DNA of 64,000 nt from the NCBI RefSeq assembly GCF_009604425.1, contig NZ_WEGI01000015.1, positions 1 through 64,000 of the forward strand, in the 5' to 3' direction. Source of the DNA: Nocardia aurantia (GTDB lineage: Bacteria; Actinomycetota; Actinomycetes; Mycobacteriales; Mycobacteriaceae). The position numbers and the translations under genes are program-made. Shown here in pieces: positions 24,600 through 31,992 of the stretch. The notes under the pieces were generated by a model, which worked only from the letters and a program-made list of their open reading frames with translations, had not been told where the DNA came from and did not search any database. Numbering within the stretch: the first letter of the stretch is position 1; every line of letters starts with the position of its first letter.

Positions 24600-26117
24600 G
24601 TGGTGAGGGGCGCGCTGCTGGTCGCCGGGACCACCTCCGACGCCGGGAAGAGCGTCGTCGTCGCGGGGATCTGCCGGATGCTGGCGCGCCAGGGGGTGCG
24701 GGTCGCGCCGTTCAAGGCGCAGAACATGTCGAACAACTCGGTGGTGACCCTCGACGGCGGCGAGATCGGCCGTGCGCAGGCGTTGCAGGCGCGGGCGTGC
24801 GGGCTGGAGCCGAGTGTGCGCTTCAATCCGGTACTGCTGAAGCCGGGCAGCGATCGGCGGTCGCAACTGGTGGTGCGCGGCACCGCGATCGACACCGTCG
24901 GCGCGCGGGACTATTTCCGGCACCGTACCCGGTTGCGCGAGCTGGTCGCCGACGAATTGGCCTCGCTGCGTGCCGAATTCGACGTGGTGATCTGCGAGGG
25001 CGCGGGTTCGCCGGCCGAGATCAATTTGCGCGACACGGATCTGGCGAACATGGGTCTGGCGCAGGCGGCGCGGCTGCCGGTGCTGCTGGTCGGCGACATC
25101 GATCGCGGCGGTGTGCTGGCCCACCTGTTCGGTACCGTCGCGATCCTGGAACCCGAAGACCAGCAACTGATCTCGGGCTTCCTGATCAACAAGTTCCGCG
25201 GCGACGTGGAGCTGCTGACCCCCGGCCTGGACCGGCTCACCGAACTCACCGGGCGGCCGACCCTCGGCGTGCTGCCGTACACCGACGAACTGTGGATCGA
25301 CGCCGAGGATTCGCTCGGCACTGTCGCCGACGCGCCCGTCGGCCGTCCTCGGCCGCCTGTCGGCACGGACTGGCTGACCGTCGCGGCGATCCGGTTGCCG
25401 CGGATCTCCAATTCCACCGATGTCGAGGCGCTGGCCTGTGAACCGGGCGTCGCGGTGCGCTGGGTGACCGACCCGTCGCGACTGGCCGACGCGGACCTGG
25501 TGGTGCTGCCCGGCTCCAAATCGACGGTGAGCGACCTGGAGTGGTTGCGCCGCACCGGGATCGCGGCCGCGCTGGCCGACCGCGCGAAGGCGGGACGGCC
25601 GATCCTGGGAGTCTGCGGCGGCTATCAGATGCTCGGCCGGCGCATCCTCGATCGGGTCGAGTCCGGCGCGGGGGCGGTCGCCGGGCTGGGTCTGCTCGAT
25701 CTGGACATCGAATTCGCGGCCGCGAAGACGGTGTGCCGCAACGCCGGTGCAGCCGCCGGGATTCCGGTGCGCGGCTACGAGATCCATCACGGCCGGGTGT
25801 TGCGCAGCGGCGACCCGAGCTGGTTGCGGCTGGAATCGGGACCCGAAGGCAGTGTCCGGGAAGCGATCTGGGGCACCCACCTGCACGGGCTGCTGGAATC
25901 CGACGACTTCCGCCGCGCCTGGCTGCGGCAGGTCGCGGCCGCCGCCGGCCGCACGGGATTCGCTGTCGCGGAGGATGTCTCGGTAGCCGGCGTGCGTGCG
26001 GCGCAACTGGATCTGCTCGCCGATCTGATCGAGAAACACGTCGACACCGACCGGCTGACCCGGCTCATCGAATCCGGCGCACCCGACCGCCTGCCGACTC
26101 TCACGGTCGGTCACTGA
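24600..26117 (+). CDS. cobQ: Cobyric acid synthase CobQ
   Basis: A 505-residue glutamine-dependent amidotransferase that amidates carboxylates b, d, e and g of adenosylcobyrinic acid a,c-diamide in cobalamin synthesis. The N-terminal P-loop-like GTTSDAGKSVVVAGICRML binds ATP, FKAQNMSNNSVVT is the signature following it, and the C-terminal class I-like GATase domain has the catalytic Cys in ILGVCGGYQMLGRR and His in GTHLHGLLESDDFR. GTG 24600 or GTG 24603 can start the gene, 4-7 bp after the map stop. Length is typical. It is separated from the other cobalamin genes by about 7 kb. Confidence 0.97.
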   Translation: MVRGALLVAGTTSDAGKSVVVAGICRMLARQGVRVAPFKAQNMSNNSVVTLDGGEIGRAQALQARACGLEPSVRFNPVLLKPGSDRRSQLVVRGTAIDTVGARDYFRHRTRLRELVADELASLRAEFDVVICEGAGSPAEINLRDTDLANMGLAQAARLPVLLVGDIDRGGVLAHLFGTVAILEPEDQQLISGFLINKFRGDVELLTPGLDRLTELTGRPTLGVLPYTDELWIDAEDSLGTVADAPVGRPRPPVGTDWLTVAAIRLPRISNSTDVEALACEPGVAVRWVTDPSRLADADLVVLPGSKSTVSDLEWLRRTGIAAALADRAKAGRPILGVCGGYQMLGRRILDRVESGAGAVAGLGLLDLDIEFAAAKTVCRNAGAAAGIPVRGYEIHHGRVLRSGDPSWLRLESGPEGSVREAIWGTHLHGLLESDDFRRAWLRQVAAAAGRTGFAVAEDVSVAGVRAAQLDLLADLIEKHVDTDRLTRLIESGAPDRLPTLTVGH

Positions 26118-26533
26118 GCTTTTCGATCGGACCCGCGGATCGGACCGCCGGATCGGATCGGCGATCGGACCCGCAACCCGCGTCGCGACGCCCGGCAATC
26201 GGGTGCACGGCAGCGTACCGATCGCGCGGCGATCCGTCCGGAGATCGGCGCCGGACGAGCGAATCGGACGGTGATTTTTCCCCGGGGAAAGTCGATCGCC
26301 GGTGTCGCCGGACCTCACTGGCGGCGCGACGCCGCGATCCGCCGCGGCACGCGATAAGGACCGCCGACGTGACGACCCGGCGGCCCGGCCGTGCAGCGCC
26401 GCGGCCACTGCCCGCGCCCGGAACGGTGTGATCAGGCCCGCTGCGAGAGACGGCCGGCCGGCTCCGCCGGACCGATGTGGTGGTCGACTCCTGTGGCCGC
26501 CCGGGAGCGCCCTCCCGTGTACCGTGGGGCGGC
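26118..26533. other. Intergenic stretch upstream of the hydrolase-like gene
   Basis: I see no supported gene in these 416 bp. The only signal is TACCGT at 26520-26525, 8 nt before ATG 26534, matching a leaderless -10 element on the + strand. Open frames here are short and antisense-like. Confidence 0.5.
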
Positions 26534-27097
26534 ATGGAAACTCGGCAGATCGCGGTCGGTGACCGGAGCTGGACGGTGCGCATCGATGGGCCGGAATCCC
26601 GGCACACGGTGGTGTTACTGCCGGATCCGAGCGATCCGGAGGACGCCTTCGACCGGGTGATCGCGCGGCTGCACAATTCGGATCTGCGGACCGTGACGTT
26701 CGAGACCGTCGAGGGCCTGGACGCCCCGATCGGCTACGCCCTGCTCGACCAGCTGAACGCGCCCTGGGCGGTGCTGGTCGGCAACGGGTCCGGCGCCGAT
26801 CTTGCCTGGCAACTGGCCGCCCGCGGCTACGGCCGGTTCATCGGCATGGTCGCCATCGGCCGCGGCCATCCCGCGCTCGCCGACGGGGAGGGCACGGTGC
26901 CCGACGCCGGTTGCCCCGCGGTCGAGATCTCCACCACCGTTGTCGCCACCAAACGACTACCGCGCGCTCTCGCTGACGGGTGCATGCGCTATGTCTACGG
27001 CGAATTCCGGATCGCCGAACTGGACACGGCCGACCCGCTGGCGGAGTCCGACCACGAACTGGCCACCGAGATCGTGCTCCGCACCGGCCGCTGGTGA
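26534..27097 (+). CDS. Small alpha/beta-hydrolase-like protein of unknown function
   Basis: A 187-residue cytoplasmic protein. HTVVLLPDPSD resembles the first core strand and oxyanion loop of an alpha/beta hydrolase, and WAVLVGNGSGADLAWQLAA has a nucleophile-elbow-like GNGSG (Gly-x-Ser-Gly context) at about 77-81. The later catalytic Asp and His are not evident and the lid is missing, so it may be a short or inactive member. ATG 26534 is chosen over an upstream in-frame ATG at 26477 because TACCGT lies 8 nt before it and no RBS is seen. It converges with the hydrolase gene at 27209. Confidence 0.6.
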   Translation: METRQIAVGDRSWTVRIDGPESRHTVVLLPDPSDPEDAFDRVIARLHNSDLRTVTFETVEGLDAPIGYALLDQLNAPWAVLVGNGSGADLAWQLAARGYGRFIGMVAIGRGHPALADGEGTVPDAGCPAVEISTTVVATKRLPRALADGCMRYVYGEFRIAELDTADPLAESDHELATEIVLRTGRW

Positions 27098-27208
27098 GTT
27101 CGACTGCGCCGGGCCGCCGGGTGCGGCGGACCAGGCCTGCCGCGGGCCCAGCGTGGTCGTACCGAGTCGGCGTAACCGGCCCGGCCTAGCCCGGCGTAAC
27201 GGCTCGGC

Positions 27209-28285
27209 CTAGTTCGCCGTGATCGGATCACCCGCGTTCGGCGAGACCCCGCCCTCCCCGGTGCCGTGCCCGTGCAACCAGTCCAGCCACGCGTCCATCT
27301 CCGCGAACGCCTGCTTGCGCACGGGCGCGGACGACAGGAAGACATCGTGGCGGGCGCCCTCGATCGGCACGATCGTGGTGCGCTGCCCGAGACAGCCGGA
27401 CCAGCGCTGGATCTGCCGCACGTCCAGGACCGTGTCCGAGACGTCGGCGGCCGGGCCGTAGCGGCGCATGAACGTGGTCAGCTTCGATCGCAGGATCAGC
27501 GCCGGCACCCCGACATCGAGACCGCGATGCAGCCGCGCCTGCCCCTGCCGGATGGCCCGCAGCCAGCCGAACCGCACCGGATAGCCGGTCAGCGGCTTCC
27601 AGTCGAGGTCGTAGTCCCATTCGCCGGACGCGCTGGTGTGCAGGCTGGCGCCATAGGTGTTGATCCCGGTGTCGGGCATGCGCGACATCGCCCGCACCCG
27701 GCCGAGCCCGTTGATGAGTGCCGTGCCGACCGTCCGGTAGTACGACGGACCCTGCAGATCGAACCACGGACTGTTCAGCACCAGCCCGCTGATGCCTTGT
27801 GCGGCAACGCCTTCGGCGCGCCGCAGCCGATCCAGCCACAGCGGCAGCACCAGGCCGCCGGTGGAGTGCGCGTTCAGCAGCACCGGCAGGCCGGTCTCGT
27901 CGCGCACGACCCGCAGCGCGTGACTCAACTCCGTGTCGTACAGGGCGAGATCGCTCACGTAGTGCGGGGTCTGACCGGGTCGCTGCGAACGGCCGCACTT
28001 GCGCAGATCCAGCGCGTAGAAACGGTAGCCGCGGCCGGCGAAATGCTCGGCCAGATGCTTCTGGAAGAAGTAGTCGGTGAAGCCGTGCACGTACAGCACG
28101 GCGCCCACGGCGTCCGGCACCGGTGCGGTGTAGCGCACCAGGGTGGCCACGACGGTGCCCTCACCGTCCGGATCGGGGCCGAGCGGCAGGGTCAGGCACT
28201 CGTATCCCTCGCCCAGTACGTCCGGCTGCCAGGTGTCCGGTGGTGTGGTTCCCGGGGCGGCGGTGATCGGCGTCTCGTTCGTCAC
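27209..28285 (-). CDS. Alpha/beta hydrolase (lysophospholipase/monoglyceride-lipase-like, Rv2854-type)
   Basis: A 358-residue alpha/beta hydrolase of the serine aminopeptidase S33/Hydrolase_4 type. YVHGFTDYF is the oxyanion HG turn, LNAHSTGGLVLPLW the nucleophile elbow (A-H-S-T-G), and GARHDVFLSS carries the catalytic His. DLRKCGRSQR is the conserved strand after the oxyanion turn. There is no signal peptide. GTG 28285 is chosen because TAGGCT lies 7 nt upstream (28298-28293) with no RBS. In M. tuberculosis the corresponding position next to mqo holds Rv2854, also a hydrolase of this kind. Substrate is probably a lipid ester; unproven. Confidence 0.88.
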   Translation of the reverse strand: MTNETPITAAPGTTPPDTWQPDVLGEGYECLTLPLGPDPDGEGTVVATLVRYTAPVPDAVGAVLYVHGFTDYFFQKHLAEHFAGRGYRFYALDLRKCGRSQRPGQTPHYVSDLALYDTELSHALRVVRDETGLPVLLNAHSTGGLVLPLWLDRLRRAEGVAAQGISGLVLNSPWFDLQGPSYYRTVGTALINGLGRVRAMSRMPDTGINTYGASLHTSASGEWDYDLDWKPLTGYPVRFGWLRAIRQGQARLHRGLDVGVPALILRSKLTTFMRRYGPAADVSDTVLDVRQIQRWSGCLGQRTTIVPIEGARHDVFLSSAPVRKQAFAEMDAWLDWLHGHGTGEGGVSPNAGDPITAN

Positions 28286-28292
28286 AGGGCCC

Positions 28293-28298
28293 AGCCTA
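28293..28298 (-). promoter_or_regulatory. -10 element (TAGGCT) of a probable leaderless hydrolase transcript
   Basis: TAGGCT ends 7 nt before GTG 28285 and no Shine-Dalgarno sequence is present. Confidence 0.55.
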
Positions 28299-28516
28299 TT
28301 CGACCCGCTCAACGGCGTCGCGCCGGTGCTGATTCGGTCACAGCCGACACCTCCGTTTTCGAAATCGGGCATCGCAAGGGGCACAATTGGGTTGAAGTGA
28401 ACGGCGGGTAACCTCATTCCCGCCCGTCGCCGTCGGCGGTCGGTGACGCACTACACCACCCCCAGTTGGTGCGCCTTGCGGGGCGGACCGCGCAGGACAA
28501 GGAAGTCGAAGTACCC

Positions 28517-30034
28517 GTGCCGAACGCTGCGAAGACCGAAAAGACCGATGTAGTTCTCATCGGCGCCGGCATCATGAGTGCCACCCTGGGCGCCCTGCTG
28601 CGGCAGGTGCAGCCGGATTGGTCGATCACCATGTTCGAGCGGGTCGACGCACCCGCCCCCGAGAGCAGTGATCCGTGGAACAACGCGGGCACCGGCCACT
28701 CGGCGCTGTGTGAGTTGAACTACACCCCGCAGAACGCCGACGGCTCGGTCGACATCACCAAGGCCGTCGACATCAACGAGCGGTTCCAGGTGTCGCGGCA
28801 GTTCTGGGCCTATGCCGTCGAGAACGGTGTGCTCGGCGACCCGAGCCAGTTCATCAACCCGATCCCGCACGTGAGCTTCTGCCACGGCGCCGACGGCGTC
28901 GACTACCTCCGCAAGCGGTACGACGCGCTGTCCGCGCATCCGCTGTTCGAGGGCATGCAGTTCGTCGACGACCGCGACGAGTTCGCGTGGCGACTGCCGC
29001 TGATGGCCAAGGGCCGTGACTTCTCCGACCCGGTCGCGCTGAACTGGACCGACAAGGGCACCGATATCGACTTCGGCTCGCTGTCCCGGCAACTGCTGGC
29101 CTACCTGGGCCGCTCCGGCGTCGACATCGCCTTCGGCACCGAGGTCCGCAATCTGGACAAGCAGTCCGACGGCAGCTGGAACGTGAAGGTGCGCAACACC
29201 CGTACCGGCGGCACCCGCACGGTGAACGCCAAATTCGTGTTCGTCGGCGCCGGCGGTTACGCGCTGCCGCTGCTGCAGAAGGCCGGCATCAAGGAGATGA
29301 GCGGCATCGGCGGCTTCCCGGTCAGCGGGTTGTTCCTGCGCTGTACCGATCCCGCGCTGGTCTCCCGGCACGAGGCGAAGGTGTACGGCAAGGCCGCCGT
29401 CGGCGCGCCCCCGATGTCGGTGCCGCATCTGGACACCCGCGTCATCCGCGGCAACCGTGGCCTGCTGTTCGGTCCCTACGCCGGGTGGACCCCGAAATTC
29501 CTCAAGGACGGCAAGTACTCCGACCTGTTCCGGTCGGTCAAGCCGAACAACCTGTTCTCCATGCTCGGCGTCGGCGTCACCGAATTAAGCCTCACCAAGT
29601 ACCTGGTCTCCGAACTGCTGAAGTCCCCGGCGGGCCGCGTCGACTCGCTGAAGGAGTTCGTGCCGCGCGCCGACGGTCACGACTGGGAGCTGATCACCGC
29701 CGGCCAGCGCGTGCAGGTCATCCGGCGCAAGGGCGCGGGCGGCGTGCTGGAGTTCGGCACCGCCGTGATCACCGCGGGCGACGGCTCCATCGCGGGCCTG
29801 CTCGGCGCCTCCCCGGGCGCGTCCACCTGTGTCAGCGCCATGCTGGACGTCATGCAGCGCTGCTTCCCGCAGCAGTACGCCGGGTGGGCACCCACCCTGA
29901 AGACGATCGTCCCCTCGCTGGGCACCAAGCTGTCCGACAATCAGCCGCTCTACCACGAGGTATGGGACTGGACCGAGAAGTCGCTGCGGCTCACCGACAA
30001 AACGCCGAAGCTCGCCGAAGCCGGGCAGCACTGA
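28517..30034 (+). CDS. mqo: Malate:quinone oxidoreductase
   Basis: A 505-residue FAD-dependent peripheral membrane enzyme that oxidises malate to oxaloacetate and passes electrons to the quinone pool. The N-terminal dinucleotide-binding motif VVLIGAGIMSATLGALLRQ is followed by the Mqo signatures NNAGTGHSALCELNYTP and NERFQVSRQFW. The FVGAGGYALPLLQKAGI and SPGASTCVSAMLDVMQRCFP blocks are also typical. Length matches the family (about 490-500). GTG 28517 is the only reasonable start near the fold; AAGGAAG lies 11 nt upstream. It precedes the GNAT gene by 23 bp and both probably end at the terminator at 30513. Confidence 0.97.
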   Translation: MPNAAKTEKTDVVLIGAGIMSATLGALLRQVQPDWSITMFERVDAPAPESSDPWNNAGTGHSALCELNYTPQNADGSVDITKAVDINERFQVSRQFWAYAVENGVLGDPSQFINPIPHVSFCHGADGVDYLRKRYDALSAHPLFEGMQFVDDRDEFAWRLPLMAKGRDFSDPVALNWTDKGTDIDFGSLSRQLLAYLGRSGVDIAFGTEVRNLDKQSDGSWNVKVRNTRTGGTRTVNAKFVFVGAGGYALPLLQKAGIKEMSGIGGFPVSGLFLRCTDPALVSRHEAKVYGKAAVGAPPMSVPHLDTRVIRGNRGLLFGPYAGWTPKFLKDGKYSDLFRSVKPNNLFSMLGVGVTELSLTKYLVSELLKSPAGRVDSLKEFVPRADGHDWELITAGQRVQVIRRKGAGGVLEFGTAVITAGDGSIAGLLGASPGASTCVSAMLDVMQRCFPQQYAGWAPTLKTIVPSLGTKLSDNQPLYHEVWDWTEKSLRLTDKTPKLAEAGQH

Positions 30035-30057
30035 CCGATATGTGATAGCAAGACTCG

Positions 30058-30507
30058 ATGATGTCAACGGTTGCGCTCAGAAGGTCGTGGGCGGCGGATC
30101 TCGACACCGCCACGCTGTACAAGCTGTTGAAGATCCGGGTCGCGGTCTTCGTGGTCGAGCAGAAGTGTGCCTATCCGGAACTCGACGGCCGGGATCTGCT
30201 GGCGGAGACGCGGCACTTCTGGCTCGACGACGAGGGCGAGGTCATCGGCACCCTGCGTCTGCTCGAGGAGCACGACAACGGCGTGAAGTCGTTCCGGATC
30301 GGCCGGTTGTGCACCACACCCTCGGCCCGGGGACACGGCTACACCACCCGGCTGCTGCAGGCGGCGCTGGCCGAAACCGGTTCGGCCACGGTCCGATTGA
30401 ACGCGCAGACCTACCTCGTCGACATGTACACCAAGCACGGCTTCGAGCCCGACGGTGACGAGTACGAAGAGGACGGCATCCCGCACCTGCCCATGCGGCG
30501 TGGTTGA
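30058..30507 (+). CDS. GNAT N-acetyltransferase (ElaA-like)
   Basis: A 149-residue acetyltransferase related to E. coli ElaA. Landmarks are KLLKIRVAVFVVEQKCAYPE near the N-terminus, the LDGRDLLAETRHFWL strand and the acetyl-CoA pyrophosphate loop RIGRLCTTPSARGHGYTTRL (R/Q-x-x-G-x-G/A). MYTKHGFEPDGDEYEEDGIP is the C-terminal block. Two consecutive ATGs (30058, 30061) can start it. It follows mqo closely, as Rv2851c follows mqo in M. tuberculosis. The acceptor substrate is unknown. Confidence 0.9.
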   Translation: MMSTVALRRSWAADLDTATLYKLLKIRVAVFVVEQKCAYPELDGRDLLAETRHFWLDDEGEVIGTLRLLEEHDNGVKSFRIGRLCTTPSARGHGYTTRLLQAALAETGSATVRLNAQTYLVDMYTKHGFEPDGDEYEEDGIPHLPMRRG

Positions 30508-30512
30508 GACAG

Positions 30513-30552
30513 ACGGTCCCGCAACCGAATTCGGTTGCGGGACCGTTTCTTT
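30513..30552 (+). terminator. Rho-independent terminator after mqo-GNAT
   Basis: A perfect 17-bp inverted repeat with no unpaired loop in the sequence (30513-30529 against 30530-30546) is followed by TTCTTT on the + strand. This is the most classical intrinsic terminator in the window and sits between convergent genes. Confidence 0.9.
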
Positions 30553-30560
30553 GGGAGTTC

Positions 30561-31169
30561 TCAGGCCGCGGTGAGGCCGACGTACCGGCGGTTGTGCCCG
30601 GGGCGTTCGATCTCGTCCAGCACCGCGCGGGCGAAGTCCGGGTAGGTGATCCGCAGGGTGGCATCGGCATTCGCGACGCGATAGCCGCCGACCGGCTCAC
30701 CCGTGTGGTCGAAATCCCCGGCCGGCGCCAGCACCGTCCAGTCCAGCGCGGCGTCCCGGAGTCGATCCGTGCCGGCCTCGTGGCCGAGATAGAAGCCGCG
30801 ATACTCGTTCGGGTAGTCCGGCGTGTCGCGCAGCAGGGTGCCGTCCGCGGTCGCGAGATTCGAGGCGAGCCCGACCGCGATCAGGCGGGACACACCGGCC
30901 GCCGGCAGTCCGCTCGTCAGCGCGCCGGCCGCCTTCGCGAAGAAATCCGGATCCGTGAGATCGACGGCGGCGTGTACTGCCACGTCGTGACCCGCGGCGA
31001 GTGTCGCGACGGCCGCCGCGTCGGTCACGTCGCCGGTGACGGCTCCGAGATCCGGGTATCGACCGGGATCGCGTACCACGCCGGTGACACTGTGCCCGCG
31101 GGCCGCGGCGGCCGCGGCGATGGTGCGCCCGGCCCGGCCGCCCGCCCCGAAAACGATGATCTTTGCCAT
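30561..31169 (-). CDS. NAD(P)-binding oxidoreductase (NmrA/YwnB-like)
   Basis: A 202-residue atypical short-chain dehydrogenase. The N-terminal Rossmann motif IIVFGAGGRAGRTIAAAAAARG binds NAD(P); VTGVVRDPGRYPDL and GDVTDAAAVATL are the adenine-side loops. There is no YxxxK catalytic pair, as in NmrA/YwnB/BVR-B-like proteins that act as redox sensors or quinone/flavin reductases. TAGCGT (31182-31177) lies 7 nt before ATG 31169 with no RBS. It is divergent from an HxlR regulator, a common pairing in which HxlR represses the reductase in response to electrophiles or quinones; that control is inferred. Confidence 0.85.
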   Translation of the reverse strand: MAKIIVFGAGGRAGRTIAAAAAARGHSVTGVVRDPGRYPDLGAVTGDVTDAAAVATLAAGHDVAVHAAVDLTDPDFFAKAAGALTSGLPAAGVSRLIAVGLASNLATADGTLLRDTPDYPNEYRGFYLGHEAGTDRLRDAALDWTVLAPAGDFDHTGEPVGGYRVANADATLRITYPDFARAVLDEIERPGHNRRYVGLTAA

Positions 31170-31176
31170 GCCGGCG

Positions 31177-31228
31177 ACGCTAACGACGCCGATGGTATCC
31201 CTCCGGATACCTCGAACGCCGTTACGCT
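31177..31228. promoter_or_regulatory. Divergent leaderless promoters around a perfect operator-like palindrome
   Basis: The minus-strand -10 is TAGCGT (31182-31177, 7 nt before ATG 31169). The plus-strand -10 is TACGCT (31223-31228, 6 nt before ATG 31235). Between them GGTATCC-N4-GGATACC occupies 31194-31211 and overlaps the expected -35 of the HxlR gene. It is the obvious HxlR operator candidate. Confidence 0.65.
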
Positions 31229-31234
31229 GACGGG

Positions 31235-31597
31235 ATGCGCCCGCTGCACCCGCAGATGTTCGACGACCTGTGCCCGTCGACGCTGTCCCCCGTCCGCATC
31301 GGCGACAAGTGGGGCGGACTGCTCGTCCGCTGCCTGGCGGACGGCCCGCGCCGCTACTCCGAACTGCGAATCCCGTTGGCGCGCATCACTCCCAAGGCGA
31401 TGACCCACTCGCTGCGCACGCTGGAACGCCTCGGCCTGGTCGCCCGGGAGATCGAGGGCCGCCGCGTCACCTACGCGCTCACCCCACTCGGCCGCAGCCT
31501 GCTCGAACCACTGAACGCGATGTGCGCGTGGTCCGATGAGCATTGGGAGGAACTGGTCGACGCCTACGATCCGGACGCGGAGGCGCTCGGGGCGTGA
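31235..31597 (+). CDS. HxlR-family winged-helix regulator
   Basis: A 120-residue MarR/HxlR-type transcription factor. CPSTLSPVRIGDKWGGLLVR is the HxlR opening with a conserved Cys near residue 13 that senses electrophiles or thiol stress in relatives such as YodB and HypR. RRYSELRIPLARITPKAMTH is the recognition-helix region and LVAREIEGRRVTYALTPLG the wing. ATG 31235 follows TACGCT by 6 nt. The divergent NAD(P)-binding gene and the palindrome at 31194-31211 indicate repression of that gene and of itself, inferred from architecture. Confidence 0.92.
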   Translation: MRPLHPQMFDDLCPSTLSPVRIGDKWGGLLVRCLADGPRRYSELRIPLARITPKAMTHSLRTLERLGLVAREIEGRRVTYALTPLGRSLLEPLNAMCAWSDEHWEELVDAYDPDAEALGA

Positions 31598-31992
31598 GAC
31601 CGGGTCGAATCGCTCGGTGACACGCAGGGGTGTCCGGACAGCGGTCCGCCGCACGGATGACATGGATCGATCCCGTCGCAGGGTGAATCCGCCGCCTCGT
31701 GCGCCGATCCGACCAGAGCGACCGGGCGCATCACCGCGACGCGCGCGTATCGCGCTGTACGGATTAGCTCGAACGACGGATATGTGTTCGCTCGGATCCG
31801 CTCGCCGGTCGAGCGCCGAACGCGGATCGCGGACACGCGCGGGTGGATGGTGCCCTGGGTGACGGCGGATGGGCGTGCGTGTGCGACGGTCGTGCGCGCC
31901 TTCGGGGGCGTCGGCAGGTCCGGCCGAGTGGCGTGGTGGGTCCGCACGGGGTGGGCGCGGGTTGCCGTGCTCGCCGCGCATACAGTGGGGTC
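31598..31992. other. Intergenic stretch upstream of the chelatase gene
   Basis: No supported gene is seen in these 395 bp. TACAGT at 31981-31986 is placed 6 nt before the chelatase GTG and is probably its -10 element. Confidence 0.5.
31981..31986 (+). promoter_or_regulatory. -10 element (TACAGT) of a probable leaderless chelatase transcript
   Basis: TACAGT ends 6 nt before GTG 31993. The nearest purine-rich sequence is part of the spacer, so leaderless initiation is likely. Confidence 0.55.

Noticed and set aside
27168..27215. 24-bp direct repeat between convergent genes
   Set aside because: Two imperfect copies only, in a GC-rich spacer; no gene or known element is attached.
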